The translations under genes and the position numbers were made by a program. A stretch of 55,947 nt of DNA from an uncultured Oscillospiraceae bacterium (GTDB taxonomy: Bacteria > Bacillota > Clostridia > Oscillospirales > Ruminococcaceae). Below, one piece after another: positions 43,222-51,319 of the stretch. The stretch lies in the NCBI GenBank assembly GCA_934463345.1, contig CAKSJL010000001.1, forward strand, positions 1 through 55,947, read 5' to 3'. Under the pieces are notes generated by a model. The model had not been told where the DNA came from, did not search any database, and saw only the letters and a program-made list of their open reading frames with translations. The stretch's first letter is position 1. The number at the start of each line of letters is the position of its first letter.

Positions 43222-43608
43222 TTATTTTATAACATCAATCAAGTCACCAATTAAAGGCAGTTTTTTTGCTCTGCCCTGTATTGCGTTCAGAATGCCGATA
43301 ATAATATAAGCGAGCGTCGCCAGTCCAAGAGCAAGTGAAATAATGGTACTTATAACGCCGCCTATGAGTGGTATCCAGCCTATAACAAACTTAACAAGCT
43401 GATTTATAACTGCACATATTGCAGCAAAAATTGTAAGTATCAACCCCTGATTCGCATGAAACTTGGCATATTTTGAATCCCCTGCTGTGAGCATAGGAAT
43501 CAGAAACAACAGCGGAATATAACCGATAATTGTAAGAAATTTGTTCTTTTCTATGTCATTTGTATCAAACATTCCTGTCAGATCATCTGTATCAAAATTA
43601 TTGTTCAT
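43222..43608 (-). CDS. DUF4870/Tic20-like small membrane protein
   Basis: 128 residues with three or four membrane segments (about 26-42, 56-76, 77-110). The FHANQGLIL motif preceded by a polar KYAK stretch is typical of DUF4870. The N-terminal 20 residues are acidic and polar. Function unknown. It lies upstream of the fumarase alpha gene in the same direction. Confidence 0.8.
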   Translation of the reverse strand: MNNNFDTDDLTGMFDTNDIEKNKFLTIIGYIPLLFLIPMLTAGDSKYAKFHANQGLILTIFAAICAVINQLVKFVIGWIPLIGGVISTIISLALGLATLAYIIIGILNAIQGRAKKLPLIGDLIDVIK

Positions 43609-43762
43609 TACAAATATCTCCTTTTATTCATAATCAGAACAGCGCCTCATAGATATTGCTCTGCAAACACACTGTACTGTTTTAAAATATCTTTATCTAT
43701 GATATCACATTAACAATATTTTTTCTATAGCTTATTTTCATTTCGGCAATTTTGCCAATATA

Positions 43763-44230
43763 TTATTCGTTCGTTTGTGTATTATGCTCTGTGTTAAGTT
43801 CGCTTATTGCACTGACAAATTCTTCAACACTTGTAAATGCCTTGTATACAGACGCAAATCTTATGTATGCAACATCGTCTATTTCCTTTAGCATTTCAAG
43901 CGTCATATTTCCGATTTCAACAGATGTAACCTGATTTATCATTGCATTCATGAAATGGTTTTCAACATCCTCTGCAATCTTGTTGACCTGTTCTATATTG
44001 ACCGGCCTTTTCTTTATGGCGTTAAAAATGCCTCTTACAAGCTTGCTGCGGTCAAAGGTTTCAAAAGTTCCGTCCTTTTTCACAACCATCAGCAGCGGAC
44101 GCTCAATAATTTCAAATGTTGTGAAGCGCTTTCCGCATCTTCCGCATTCACGTCGTCTGCGCTTTTTATGGTCAACCGAACGTGAATCTATAATTTTCGT
44201 ATCTTCATTTCCACAATAAGGACATTGCAT
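43763..44230 (-). CDS. nrdR: Transcriptional repressor NrdR
   Basis: 155 residues. N-terminal zinc ribbon MQCPYCG ... ECGRCGKRFTTFE, then an ATP-cone domain (VVKKDGTFETFDRSKLVRGI). It represses ribonucleotide reductase genes according to ATP/dATP. No NrdR box or nrd gene was noticed in the window. Followed upstream by a TIM-barrel gene 32 bases away in the same direction. Confidence 0.97.
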   Translation of the reverse strand: MQCPYCGNEDTKIIDSRSVDHKKRRRRECGRCGKRFTTFEIIERPLLMVVKKDGTFETFDRSKLVRGIFNAIKKRPVNIEQVNKIAEDVENHFMNAMINQVTSVEIGNMTLEMLKEIDDVAYIRFASVYKAFTSVEEFVSAISELNTEHNTQTNE

Positions 44231-44262
44231 ATGTCTTTTCCTTTCGTTTGTGCGGTGTTGAC

Positions 44263-45048
44263 TTAAAGCCTGCCTATCATGGCAGCAAGTGTGTTATAAT
44301 TGTTTACAAGATCGGATATTCCGTCAAAATTGCTCCTGTAAAGCTCCAGTATGACCGAAGCGTCATGCGAATATTCATTCAGAAGCGTCAGAAACTGCTT
44401 TACATTAAACCTTCCCTTTCCGATCGGCAGACAGTCTCCAAGCTCACTGTGGTCGCTTATATGTATATGAACCACATGTGTTCCCAGAGAACGCAGAATA
44501 TCAAAATTATTTTCTCCGGAGCGTATCGACTGCTTTGTGTCAATTACAAATTTTGCATCATCTCCGAGACTTTTCACCATATCCTTCATAAAAAGCAGTG
44601 AACCGCTTGTGCACCTTGAAACATTCTCCTGTGCAACAGTTACGCCAAATTGTTTTCCGGTATCAACCAGACGCTTAAAGCTTTCAAAATACAGCTCCCT
44701 GGGAACGTTTATTATCTTCTTGTTGCCATGAAAAACAAAGATTTCCGCTCCAAGTATATTCATTGCCTCAAAATAGCGTTTATAGAATTCAATAGCATCA
44801 TCAACTCGCCTTTTATAGCCGGAAAAAAAAGCCATCGGCTCCATAGGGCATGTAAACGGGTGGAGAGAACGGCAGGTCACATCAAACCGCTTCAGCATTG
44901 CGGCAATTCCGCTCACATAATTCTTTTCGATCTCGCTCACAGTATTTACAAATACCTCCATATGAGCTATCCCGTTTATTGCAAGATCATATATTGACTC
45001 CTCCAGTACTCTGGGGTAAAGGCAAGCTGTTGAAACACCCGCTCTCAT
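44263..45048 (-). CDS. Sugar phosphate isomerase/epimerase-like TIM-barrel protein
   Basis: 261 residues of the xylose isomerase-like/AP endonuclease 2 fold. Metal-binding type positions appear at FVFHGNKK, VAQENVSR, FVIDTKQS, HVVHIHISDHS and ILELYRS in the expected order. Substrate not predictable: members act on sugars, inosose or AP sites. Located between rpsT and nrdR, likely cotranscribed with nrdR. Confidence 0.82.
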   Translation of the reverse strand: MRAGVSTACLYPRVLEESIYDLAINGIAHMEVFVNTVSEIEKNYVSGIAAMLKRFDVTCRSLHPFTCPMEPMAFFSGYKRRVDDAIEFYKRYFEAMNILGAEIFVFHGNKKIINVPRELYFESFKRLVDTGKQFGVTVAQENVSRCTSGSLLFMKDMVKSLGDDAKFVIDTKQSIRSGENNFDILRSLGTHVVHIHISDHSELGDCLPIGKGRFNVKQFLTLLNEYSHDASVILELYRSNFDGISDLVNNYNTLAAMIGRL

Positions 45049-45131
45049 AATCTCTGATTCACCTCTGTTTTCTTTACAAGTTCTGAAAATATTATATCAA
45101 ATTCCGGTCTGAAATTCAATCCCTTAAAGAG

Positions 45132-45165
45132 AAAAAAACAGCACACCCCCAAAAGAGTATGCTGT
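45132..45165 (-). terminator. Terminator of rpsT
   Basis: ACAGCA and TGCTGT ends with a G-rich/AAAAG interior form the stem; on the minus strand a run of seven T follows. Confidence 0.88.
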
Positions 45166-45186
45166 CAATGTATAAACGATATTGCC

Positions 45187-45447
45187 TTAGCCTGCTGCGT
45201 TAAGCTTCTTTGCAAGCTGTGATTTTTTTCTGGCAGCACAATTTTTGTGCATAAGACCCTTGGCTGCTGCCTGGTCTACCTTCTTTATAGCAACTCTGAT
45301 TGCCTCTGCCTTGTCAGCTGAGTTAGCCTCACATGCAGCACTGGCATTCTTGAGAACAGTTTTAAGATTTGATTTTCTTGACTTGTTAGCAGCTGCCTTA
45401 GTCTTGTTAACCTTAACTCTCTTCATTGCGGATTTAATATTTGGCAT
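45187..45447 (-). CDS. rpsT: Small ribosomal subunit protein bS20
   Basis: 86 residues, highly basic, with the S20 pattern MPNIKSAMKRVKVNKTKAAANKSRKS at the start (given here only as residues 1-18 MPNIKSAMKRVKVNKTKA) and KGLMHKNCAARKKSQLAKKL at the end. It binds 16S rRNA helices 9 and 44. RBS GGAGGT. The leader upstream is structured and ends in a terminator-like hairpin (45535-45577), see that entry. Confidence 0.97.
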   Translation of the reverse strand: MPNIKSAMKRVKVNKTKAAANKSRKSNLKTVLKNASAACEANSADKAEAIRVAIKKVDQAAAKGLMHKNCAARKKSQLAKKLNAAG

Positions 45448-45529
45448 TTTACTGCACCTCCTTAAATTTTGAAGTATTCTGAATTATTATTTACAGTTTT
45501 TATATTAATAATTCAAAAAATTCAGCATA

Positions 45530-45632
45530 ATATAAAAACAGCGCACGCTGATATCAGCAGGACACGACCGCTGTTTTTTAATCTGAATGTAATGATCATT
45601 CAGACGGTGCAATTTACACTGCACCAACGCTA
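45530..45632 (-). ncRNA. Structured leader of rpsT or small RNA with terminator
   Basis: Reading the minus strand from about 45632: hairpin GGTGCA/TGCACC (45606-45625), hairpin TCTGAATG/CATTCAGA (45582-45604), then AAAACAGCG/CGCTGTTTT (45535-45577) with an inner GCTGATATCAGC, and a T-rich tail. Three perfect stems ending in a terminator, directly after a promoter, indicate either attenuation of rpsT, whose ATG is 85 bases further, or a separate RNA of about 100 bases. Confidence 0.6.
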
Positions 45633-45638
45633 ATAATT

Positions 45639-45667
45639 ATTTTACCATTTTACAAGCTAAAATGCAA
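45639..45667 (-). promoter_or_regulatory. Promoter of the rpsT leader
   Basis: On the minus strand TTGCAT (45662-45667), 17 bases, TAAAAT (45639-45644). Confidence 0.65.
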
Positions 45668-45691
45668 TAGGTAAAATCCAAATAAAATCAC

Positions 45692-45721
45692 GAAATTAAT
45701 GCGTTGATTTAAAGCATAATG
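45692..45721 (+). promoter_or_regulatory. Candidate forespore-type promoter of gpr
   Basis: GAAAT (45692) and CATAATG (45715) are 18 bases apart, partly matching the forespore sigma pattern expected for gpr. The -35 match is poor. Confidence 0.3.
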
Positions 45722-45745
45722 CACAATAAAAGGAGGTATAAGGCA

Positions 45746-46594
45746 ATGAATATGCGAACAGACCTTGCTCTGGAAAGTATTGACGCTGAAAAAATAAGCG
45801 ACGGGATATACCGCAGTTCAAGGGGAGAAGCTTTCAGGATCACCGAAATACAGATCTCAGATGACAGCTGCGGTAAAAAAATCGGCAAAAGAAAAGGAAA
45901 ATATATAACGCTTGAGGGCAGCCCTCTTGGACGCTTTTCCGAAGAATTCCGTAAAATGGCTTCAGAGCTTTCCAACGAGTTAGCCCCCCTTATTCCGGAC
46001 GGTCCGGCGCTCGTTCTGGGACTGGGCAACAGCGACATAACCCCCGATGCATTAGGCCCTATGTGTGCATCCGGAATACTTGCCACACGCCACCTCAGTG
46101 AAGAGCTTGGAAACGAGGATGAATTTCTTTCCTCCCTGCGGCCAGTCAGCGTTCTTGCAAGCGGCGTTCTCGGTCAGACCGGAATCGAAACGGCAGAGAT
46201 AACAAATGCCCTCTCGCAAAAGATCAAGCCCTCATGCGTAATAGCTGTAGATGCCCTCGCATGCTGTGATGTAAACCGTCTTGGCACAACAATCCAAATT
46301 TCAGACAGCGGCATATCGCCGGGAAGCGGTGTTGCAAACAGACGTCGGGAAATCTCTCAGGAAACTCTTGGCGTTCCGGTCATAGCTGTTGGAGTTCCAA
46401 CAGTTGTGGACATGTATACCATTGCAGAAAACCTTACCGGAAAGGAAACCCAGCCGGACATGCCGAATATGATGGTAACGCCAAGGGATATAGACCGACT
46501 TGTTGAACGTTCCTCATCACTTATTTCGGCCGGGCTCAACCTTGCGCTTCATCCTCAGCTGAGCTATGAAGAGGTTGAAAACATTATGTTTTAG
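45746..46594 (+). CDS. gpr: Germination protease GPR
   Basis: 282 residues from the ATG at 45746, with AGGAGG 9 bases upstream. The propeptide region is short; MRTDLALES is the conserved site near the zymogen cleavage point. GLGNSDITPDALGP (about 101-114) and CVIAVDALACCDVNRLGTTIQISDSGI follow the GPR/HybD-like fold with catalytic Asp residues. It degrades small acid-soluble spore proteins at germination. spoIIP, a common neighbour, is not here. Confidence 0.96.
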   Translation: MNMRTDLALESIDAEKISDGIYRSSRGEAFRITEIQISDDSCGKKIGKRKGKYITLEGSPLGRFSEEFRKMASELSNELAPLIPDGPALVLGLGNSDITPDALGPMCASGILATRHLSEELGNEDEFLSSLRPVSVLASGVLGQTGIETAEITNALSQKIKPSCVIAVDALACCDVNRLGTTIQISDSGISPGSGVANRRREISQETLGVPVIAVGVPTVVDMYTIAENLTGKETQPDMPNMMVTPRDIDRLVERSSSLISAGLNLALHPQLSYEEVENIMF

Positions 46595-46918
46595 GTTATG
46601 TTTTACTAACACTACTTTCAACATTGTGTTGAAAACCATGTTGAATCCAATTTGGAAACCTTCGACATAAATCGACTTTCCCCAATGATATGGGCATCTG
46701 ACGGCTGTTAAACTGTTGAAAAACTTTCAAGAGCAAATCAATGTGTTTTTTATCTGAAAATTTGTTGAAAATGTCTATTGATTTTTTAAAACAGCGCAGA
46801 TATGCGGATAAATCAGAATATTACGGAAAAACTATAGGCAACACCACATAATTATCTCCGTAAAAATGCGGCGATAATTGTAAGGTGCTGCGAAATATGC
46901 AATGAAAGGACGAATAAA
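46595..46918 (+). other. Intergenic region after gpr with two hairpins
   Basis: No gene. TTTCAACA/TGTTGAAA (46616-46634) forms a perfect 8-bp stem without a T-run. At 46838-46891 GCAACACC pairs with GGTGCTGC around ATAATTATC/GATAATTGT, a larger imperfect hairpin whose GGCAACACC end recurs at 49761. I see no clear promoter for the lipoprotein gene. Confidence 0.55.
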
Positions 46919-47275
46919 ATGAAAAAAATACTTCCGATAATTTTTTCACTTTCCCTGATATGCTGTTCATTTACAGCCTGTGGAGACAAGGAAAAGGACA
47001 GCAGCAGCAACAGTGAAACTCCGACGATCAGAGAGGACGAAAGCTCCGGTTTAAGCTCTGCTACTGACGCTTCTATGGAGGACGCTTCGGACAACCCCGG
47101 TGACAGCGCAAATGAAAGAGCCACAGACAGCGGTATCGGCAATAACCTTGTAACAGATGCTGAGGGTATCGTTGATGATCTTGTCTCGACAGGCGAGGAT
47201 ATAGTTGATGATGCCGGCTCTGTTGTTGATGGCGTCGGCGATGCGATTATGGGCACTGACAACAGCGCAGAATAG
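46919..47275 (+). CDS. Small acidic lipoprotein of unknown function
   Basis: 118 residues. MKKILPIIFSLSLICCSFTACG is a lipoprotein signal (lipobox FTAC, Cys20). The mature part is Ser/Asp/Glu-rich and probably disordered up to about 75, followed by repeated VxDxVxxxGxxxVDDAGSVVDGVG units that could form an amphipathic helix. No family recognised. RBS AAAGGA lies about 9 bases upstream. Position after gpr hints at, but does not show, a sporulation link. Confidence 0.75.
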   Translation: MKKILPIIFSLSLICCSFTACGDKEKDSSSNSETPTIREDESSGLSSATDASMEDASDNPGDSANERATDSGIGNNLVTDAEGIVDDLVSTGEDIVDDAGSVVDGVGDAIMGTDNSAE

Positions 47276-47300
47276 CTTCCATAAAAAACTTTTCCTGAAA

Positions 47301-47340
47301 AAAGCTCTGACTGATTTTTAATTTCAGTCAGAGCTTTAAT
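47301..47340. terminator. Bidirectional terminator between the two lipoprotein genes
   Basis: AAAGCTCTGACTGA and TCAGTCAGAGCTTT form a perfect 14-bp stem with a 9-base AT loop. Confidence 0.93.
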
Positions 47341-47351
47341 TCAAGAACCCG

Positions 47352-47996
47352 TTAACCTATGTTTTCAACCATATCTCTCGTTATATCAAATGACAATGAA
47401 GCATTTGACTGACTTCCCGCAGGCTTATAATAAACCGTCAGGCTCTGCCATTCGGAATATATGCCTATTGCAGCATAGCCCTTGCAGGTTTCGCCCGGCT
47501 GAAGCGTATGGTTAAGCGACTCCATATCGCTTACTTTTTCTTCTGCAAGCATAATAGCATCAACGCCAGGTGTTACCTTGGTGTACTCTCCGTCAAGCAC
47601 CTGAACTGACCAGTCAAAAGCTGTTACTTCCATTTCCTGATCCGTATTATTTGTTATTTCACAAACAAAAACAAGAGCATCCCTGTCAAACTTAATTGCC
47701 CCTCTGTCTGCTACAAGCAGGCCTGCATTATAAATATTTGTAAGCTTTACGTCAACCCCTGAAATCTGTGCATCATCACCAATTTCAACCGGTGTTGTCG
47801 GAACATTCTGAATAAGATCTTCCTTATTCACAACCTCGCCCTGGGAATTTTCATATCCCTCAACTTCCTGTGAATAAGAATTGTCATTATCATAGTATAT
47901 AACACTGTTCTCAGTACTTTTTTTCTCGTTGCATCCGACCGAAAGAGCTATGGCAGCTACAGACACAGCCGCAAGCAATATCCTTATATTTTTCAA
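47352..47996 (-). CDS. DUF4352/DUF5067-like lipoprotein
   Basis: 214 residues. Lipoprotein signal with LSVGC (Cys22), a polar Asn/Glu linker to about 70, then an immunoglobulin-like beta domain (about 75-205) with ALVFVCEITNNTDQEMEVTAFDWSVQV and LQPGETCKGYAAIGI, typical of DUF4352-type telokin-like domains. Extracytoplasmic, function unknown. Promoter at 48048-48076; ends at the terminator shared with the neighbour. Confidence 0.78.
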   Translation of the reverse strand: MKNIRILLAAVSVAAIALSVGCNEKKSTENSVIYYDNDNSYSQEVEGYENSQGEVVNKEDLIQNVPTTPVEIGDDAQISGVDVKLTNIYNAGLLVADRGAIKFDRDALVFVCEITNNTDQEMEVTAFDWSVQVLDGEYTKVTPGVDAIMLAEEKVSDMESLNHTLQPGETCKGYAAIGIYSEWQSLTVYYKPAGSQSNASLSFDITRDMVENIG

Positions 47997-48047
47997 AGCA
48001 TTTCTCCTTGTTAAAATATTTTGTATTTCTTTATAATAACTACTGAC

Positions 48048-48076
48048 ATTATATCATTATTTTCATTATTTTGCAA
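48048..48076 (-). promoter_or_regulatory. Promoter of the DUF4352-like lipoprotein gene
   Basis: On the minus strand TTGCAA (48071-48076), 17 bases, TATAAT (48048-48053). Its -35 abuts the ferredoxin terminator. Confidence 0.8.
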
Positions 48077-48078
48077 CA

Positions 48079-48116
48079 ATAAAATAAACTCCCACAAATC
48101 GGAGAGTTTATTTTAT
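48079..48116 (-). terminator. Terminator of the ferredoxin gene
   Basis: TAAAATAAACTC (48080-48091) and GAGTTTATTTTA (48104-48115) form a perfect 12-bp stem. Confidence 0.88.
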
Positions 48117-48133
48117 AAATCGTTATTAAGGAA

Positions 48134-48304
48134 TTACTGTGCTGATGGAGCGTCAACAGGACATGTACCTGCACATGCGCCACAGTCGATGCACTTTTCA
48201 GAATCGATAACGTACTTGCCATCGCCCTCTGAAATAGCCTCTACAGGACATTCAGCCGCACATGCGCCACAGCTGATGCATTCATCTGAAATTGCGTATG
48301 CCAT
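48134..48304 (-). CDS. 2[4Fe-4S] ferredoxin
   Basis: 56 residues, too short for many ORF cut-offs, found by translating the minus strand. Two clusters: ECISCGACAAECPVEA and KCIDCGACAGTCPVDA, each CxxCxxCxxxCP, separated by the usual acidic spacer. This is the clostridial-type low-potential ferredoxin used by hydrogenase, pyruvate:ferredoxin oxidoreductase and possibly the FTR-like protein at 40550. GGAGGTG lies 8 bases before the ATG. Single-gene unit with its own promoter and a strong terminator. The plus-strand frame through it is spurious. Confidence 0.97.
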   Translation of the reverse strand: MAYAISDECISCGACAAECPVEAISEGDGKYVIDSEKCIDCGACAGTCPVDAPSAQ

Positions 48305-48361
48305 TTATAAAACACCTCCATTTATTTTTTGCATATATGATAAACATATTGCCTTAAATAT

Positions 48362-48389
48362 ATTGTATCACATTTTTTTAAAAAAGCAA
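48362..48389 (-). promoter_or_regulatory. Promoter of the ferredoxin gene
   Basis: On the minus strand TTGCTT (48384-48389), 16 bases, TACAAT (48362-48367) with an upstream TGTGA extended -10. Confidence 0.65.
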
Positions 48390-48443
48390 GTCTTTTTCAG
48401 CAAATATGCAGTGTCAATAATTGTGAATCATTTTTATATGGTA

Positions 48444-48472
48444 TTGACAAAAATTCTAATAAGGTATACTAT
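48444..48472 (+). promoter_or_regulatory. Promoter of the amidohydrolase gene
   Basis: TTGACA (48444-48449), 17 bases, TACTAT (48467-48472). Confidence 0.75.
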
Positions 48473-48515
48473 TATTTATATAAACACACATAATCAGGTG
48501 AAAGGAATCAAAAGT

Positions 48516-49316
48516 ATGTATATAGATTTTCATACTCACGCATTTTCTGACAAAATTGTTAAAAGAGCAATGGACAATCTCACAAGCGTTTCAGATTTTA
48601 AACCGTATACCGACGGCTCGCTAAACGGATTAAAAGAAAAAATGAAAAAAAGCGGAGTTGATATAAGCGTTGTCATGCCAATTGCAACAAAGCCCTCACA
48701 GCAGGAGGTTATAAACAGCTGGGCGGCAGAAATAAACGGCAAAGACGGCATATACTCATTTGGAAGTGTTCATCCGGACGCTCCTGATGCTGTTGAATAT
48801 CTCGAAAAAATAAAGGCTATGAGACTTCCCGGAATAAAGCTTCATCCGGATTACCAGAATTTCATGGCTGACGACGAAAAAGCATTTCCGGTTTACGAAA
48901 AATGTGAACAGCTTGGGCTTCCAATACTTTTTCATGCCGGATACGATCCTCTTTCTCCGGATCTGATTCACGCTCCGGCTGCTGCATTTGTGAAAATACA
49001 TAAAGCCTTTCCGAAGCTTAAAATTATTGCCGCACATCTTGGTGGAATGTACCGCTGGAACGATGTTGAAAGGCTTCTTGCCGGAATATCTGAAAACATA
49101 TATTTTGACACAGCTTTTATTGCCGGAGAAATAGGCGAAAATCTCCTTATGAGAATAATTTCAAAGCATGGCGCAGACAGGATACTGTTGGGAAGCGACT
49201 GCCCATGGGACGATCCGTCACACGAAATAGAAATGATAGAGAATCTGCCGATAAGCAGTGAAGATAAGGATAAGATATTCTATAAAAATGCAAAACAGCT
49301 TTTAGGCATATGTTAA
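48516..49316 (+). CDS. Amidohydrolase-family (amidohydrolase_2) metal-dependent hydrolase
   Basis: 266 residues from the ATG at 48516 (AAAGGA about 10 bases upstream). The open frame extends far upstream only because it crosses the ferredoxin gene on the other strand. IDFHTHAFSD gives the HxH metal pair, FHAGYDPLSPD a third His, AHLGGMYRW a fourth and LLGSDCPWDDP the conserved Asp. The layout resembles gamma-resorcylate decarboxylase/ACMSD-like members. Substrate unknown. Single gene with promoter and terminator. Confidence 0.9.
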   Translation: MYIDFHTHAFSDKIVKRAMDNLTSVSDFKPYTDGSLNGLKEKMKKSGVDISVVMPIATKPSQQEVINSWAAEINGKDGIYSFGSVHPDAPDAVEYLEKIKAMRLPGIKLHPDYQNFMADDEKAFPVYEKCEQLGLPILFHAGYDPLSPDLIHAPAAAFVKIHKAFPKLKIIAAHLGGMYRWNDVERLLAGISENIYFDTAFIAGEIGENLLMRIISKHGADRILLGSDCPWDDPSHEIEMIENLPISSEDKDKIFYKNAKQLLGIC

Positions 49317-49353
49317 AAAACGAAGGTGGCCATTGGTCACCCTCGTTTTTTAT
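49317..49353. terminator. Bidirectional terminator between amidohydrolase gene and ridA
   Basis: AACGA-AGGTG and CACC-CTCGTT arms around GCCATTGGT, followed by TTTTTTATTTT. Confidence 0.85.
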
Positions 49354-49360
49354 TTTCAAA

Positions 49361-49736
49361 TTATACCTCTGCTATTACCTCAACCTCAACAAGTACACCC
49401 TTTGGCAGCTCCCTTACTGCAACACAGCTTCTTGCCGGCTTTGACGTGAAGTATTCACCGTAAATCTTATTGAAAGTCGCAAAGTCGGACATATTTCTTA
49501 AAAAGCATGTTGTTTTTACTGCTTTTTCAAATGATGTTCCAGCTTCTGAAAGAACAGCTCCAAGGTTTTTCATTACCTGAGTTGTCTGTCCTTCGATATC
49601 CTGCGCTTCAATCTCATTTGTTGCAGGATTGATTGCAATCTGACCGGATGTAAAAACAAGTCCGCCTGTAACAACTGCCTGTGAATATGGTCCTAATGCT
49701 TCCGGAGCGTCCGGAGTATAAACTGTTTTTGACATA
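49361..49736 (-). CDS. ridA: Enamine/imine deaminase RidA
   Basis: 125 residues from the ATG at 49736 (GGGAGG 8 bases upstream). GPYSQAV near 14-20 and the C-terminal CVAVRELPKGVLVEVEVIA with the catalytic Arg are the RidA/YjgF signatures. It hydrolyses 2-aminocrotonate and 2-aminoacrylate released by PLP dehydratases. The dehydratase gene ilvA is immediately upstream in the same unit, so producer and detoxifier of the enamine are co-expressed. Confidence 0.96.
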
Positions 49737-49759
49737 GTATTTTCCTCCCATTTACTTGA

Positions 49760-49796
49760 GGCAACACCGCACAATTTTTGTGCGATATCACCTTAA
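49760..49796 (-). other. Hairpin between ilvA and ridA
   Basis: CGCACAA (49769-49775) and TTGTGCG (49779-49785) form a 7-bp stem with a 3-base loop, flanked by AGGCAACACC and CACCTT. No T-run; may be part of a repeat family, see findings. Confidence 0.5.
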
Positions 49797-49802
49797 AATG
49801 TA

Positions 49803-50999
49803 TTATTCAACAATCTTGAAACCAGCGTCTGCAAGAGCCTTTCTAATAGTAAGCTTATGCTCGAAGTTTCTGGTTTCAAGTACAATTCTGAGGTAACAGC
49901 CGTTTATGTCAGAGCCTTCGCTTGCTCTTTCATGATGTATTGAAACAACATTTCCGCCAAGATTTGCAATAATTCTTGAAACATCACGAAGCTGTCCCGG
50001 TTTGTCCATAAGCTCGATATTAATTGAGTCAGAGCGTCCGGATTTCAGCAGACCTCTCTTTATAACCCTTGAAAGAATAGTAACATCAATATTACCGCCT
50101 GAAACAAGACAAACTGTTTTCTTGCCCTTGATCGGCACCTTATTAAACATTGCCGCTGCAACCGACACAGCGCCTGCGCCCTCTGCGATAAGCTTGTGCT
50201 GTTCAATAAGTGCTAATATAGCCGAGGAGATTTCATCATCGGTCACTGTCACAATTTCGTCAACATATTTCTGGCAGAAATCAAACGTATTGATTCCCGG
50301 TTCCTTTACCTTGATTCCGTCTGCGATCGTTGAAACAGAATCCAGGCATTCAATCTTTCCACTTTCAAGCGAAACAACCATGCTTGGCGCACCGGTTGCC
50401 TGAACGCCGTAAACCTTTATATCCGGCTTCAGCTGCTTTATAGCAAACGCAACTCCTGAGATCAGTCCGCCACCGCCGATAGGCACAATAACGGCGTCGA
50501 TATCGGGCAGCTGATCAAGAAGCTCCAGTCCTATAGTTCCCTGTCCTGCAATAACATTTTCATCATCAAACGGGTGAATAAAGGTATAGCCCTTTTCGTC
50601 CCTCAGCTCAATAGCTTTGTTGTATGCGTCATCATAAACGCCCTCGACCAGGCATACATCTGCTCCGTAGCTCTTGGTTGCCTCAACCTTGGAGATAGGT
50701 GCGCCGTCCGGCAGACAAATCAAAGATTTAATGCCGTTTTTTGTAGCAGCAAGGGCAACTCCCTGAGCATGGTTTCCGGCGGAGCATGCGATAACGCCCT
50801 TAGCCTTTTCCTCGTCGCTCAGCTGAGAGATCTTGTAATAAGCACCCCTTACCTTAAATGATCCGGTTATCTGAAGATTTTCAGTTTTCAGATATATTTC
50901 GCTCTCCGGATTGATTTTCGGGGCGTGAATAAGGTCAGTCTTTCTGATAACATTTTTCAGCACATAGCTTGCATGATAGATTTTATCAAGAGTAAGCAT
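49803..50999 (-). CDS. ilvA: Threonine ammonia-lyase
   Basis: 398 residues, the shorter form with one C-terminal ACT-like regulatory domain (about 325-398). The PLP lysine is in GSFKVRGAYYKI (about 46-57), and the glycine-rich phosphate loop is IGGGGLISGVAFA. It converts threonine to 2-oxobutanoate and ammonia, the first step to isoleucine. A T-box leader precedes it, so it should respond to an uncharged tRNA, most likely tRNA-Ile. ridA follows. Confidence 0.95.
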   Translation of the reverse strand: MLTLDKIYHASYVLKNVIRKTDLIHAPKINPESEIYLKTENLQITGSFKVRGAYYKISQLSDEEKAKGVIACSAGNHAQGVALAATKNGIKSLICLPDGAPISKVEATKSYGADVCLVEGVYDDAYNKAIELRDEKGYTFIHPFDDENVIAGQGTIGLELLDQLPDIDAVIVPIGGGGLISGVAFAIKQLKPDIKVYGVQATGAPSMVVSLESGKIECLDSVSTIADGIKVKEPGINTFDFCQKYVDEIVTVTDDEISSAILALIEQHKLIAEGAGAVSVAAAMFNKVPIKGKKTVCLVSGGNIDVTILSRVIKRGLLKSGRSDSINIELMDKPGQLRDVSRIIANLGGNVVSIHHERASEGSDINGCYLRIVLETRNFEHKLTIRKALADAGFKIVE

Positions 51000-51029
51000 T
51001 TTTTATTACACTCATTTCATTAAATTTTG

Positions 51030-51255
51030 CTTTAAGGACGGTGTATTCTCTAATAAACACCGCTAACCACCCTAAAACATTATTAATCGTATCTGACAAT
51101 ACGTTTCCCTTCTAACGGAGGAAACCCGGAGCAGCCTAATACAGATTCTGCTTTCAGCTGTCTGCTCTGGGAGGATAATGCATCAGATCCATACATGCCG
51201 CTTCTCAGCTCTGCGGTTCTCTGTAATGCCGTAATCTGTGCCTGTTCCCTTCACT
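51030..51255 (-). promoter_or_regulatory. T-box riboswitch upstream of ilvA
   Basis: On the minus strand the leader holds stem I elements (TTACAGAGAACCGC with GAGAAGCGG, about 51203-51230), a candidate ATC (Ile) specifier at 51186-51188, the T-box core AGGGTGG (51067-51073) followed by TTAGCGG, and a terminator stem CGGTGT/ACACCG (51039-51062) followed by TCCTT. The order and spacing are those of T-box leaders. Specifier choice is tentative. Just upstream a hairpin GCAGTT/AACTGC (51265-51281) may end the DUF815 gene; no clear promoter was seen. Confidence 0.85.
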
Positions 51256-51319
51256 GCATTTACAGCAGTTCAAAAAACTGCAATACAATATGACAACCTA
51301 AATTGCATATTTTTCATTA

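Noticed and set aside
46852..47262. Minus-strand frame over the small lipoprotein
   Set aside because: Low-complexity Ser/Leu mirror of the lipoprotein, which has a good signal peptide, lipobox and RBS.
48021..48515. Long N-terminal extension of the amidohydrolase frame
   Set aside because: It runs antisense through the ferredoxin gene and its terminator; the RBS and promoter at 48444-48515 place the start at 48516.
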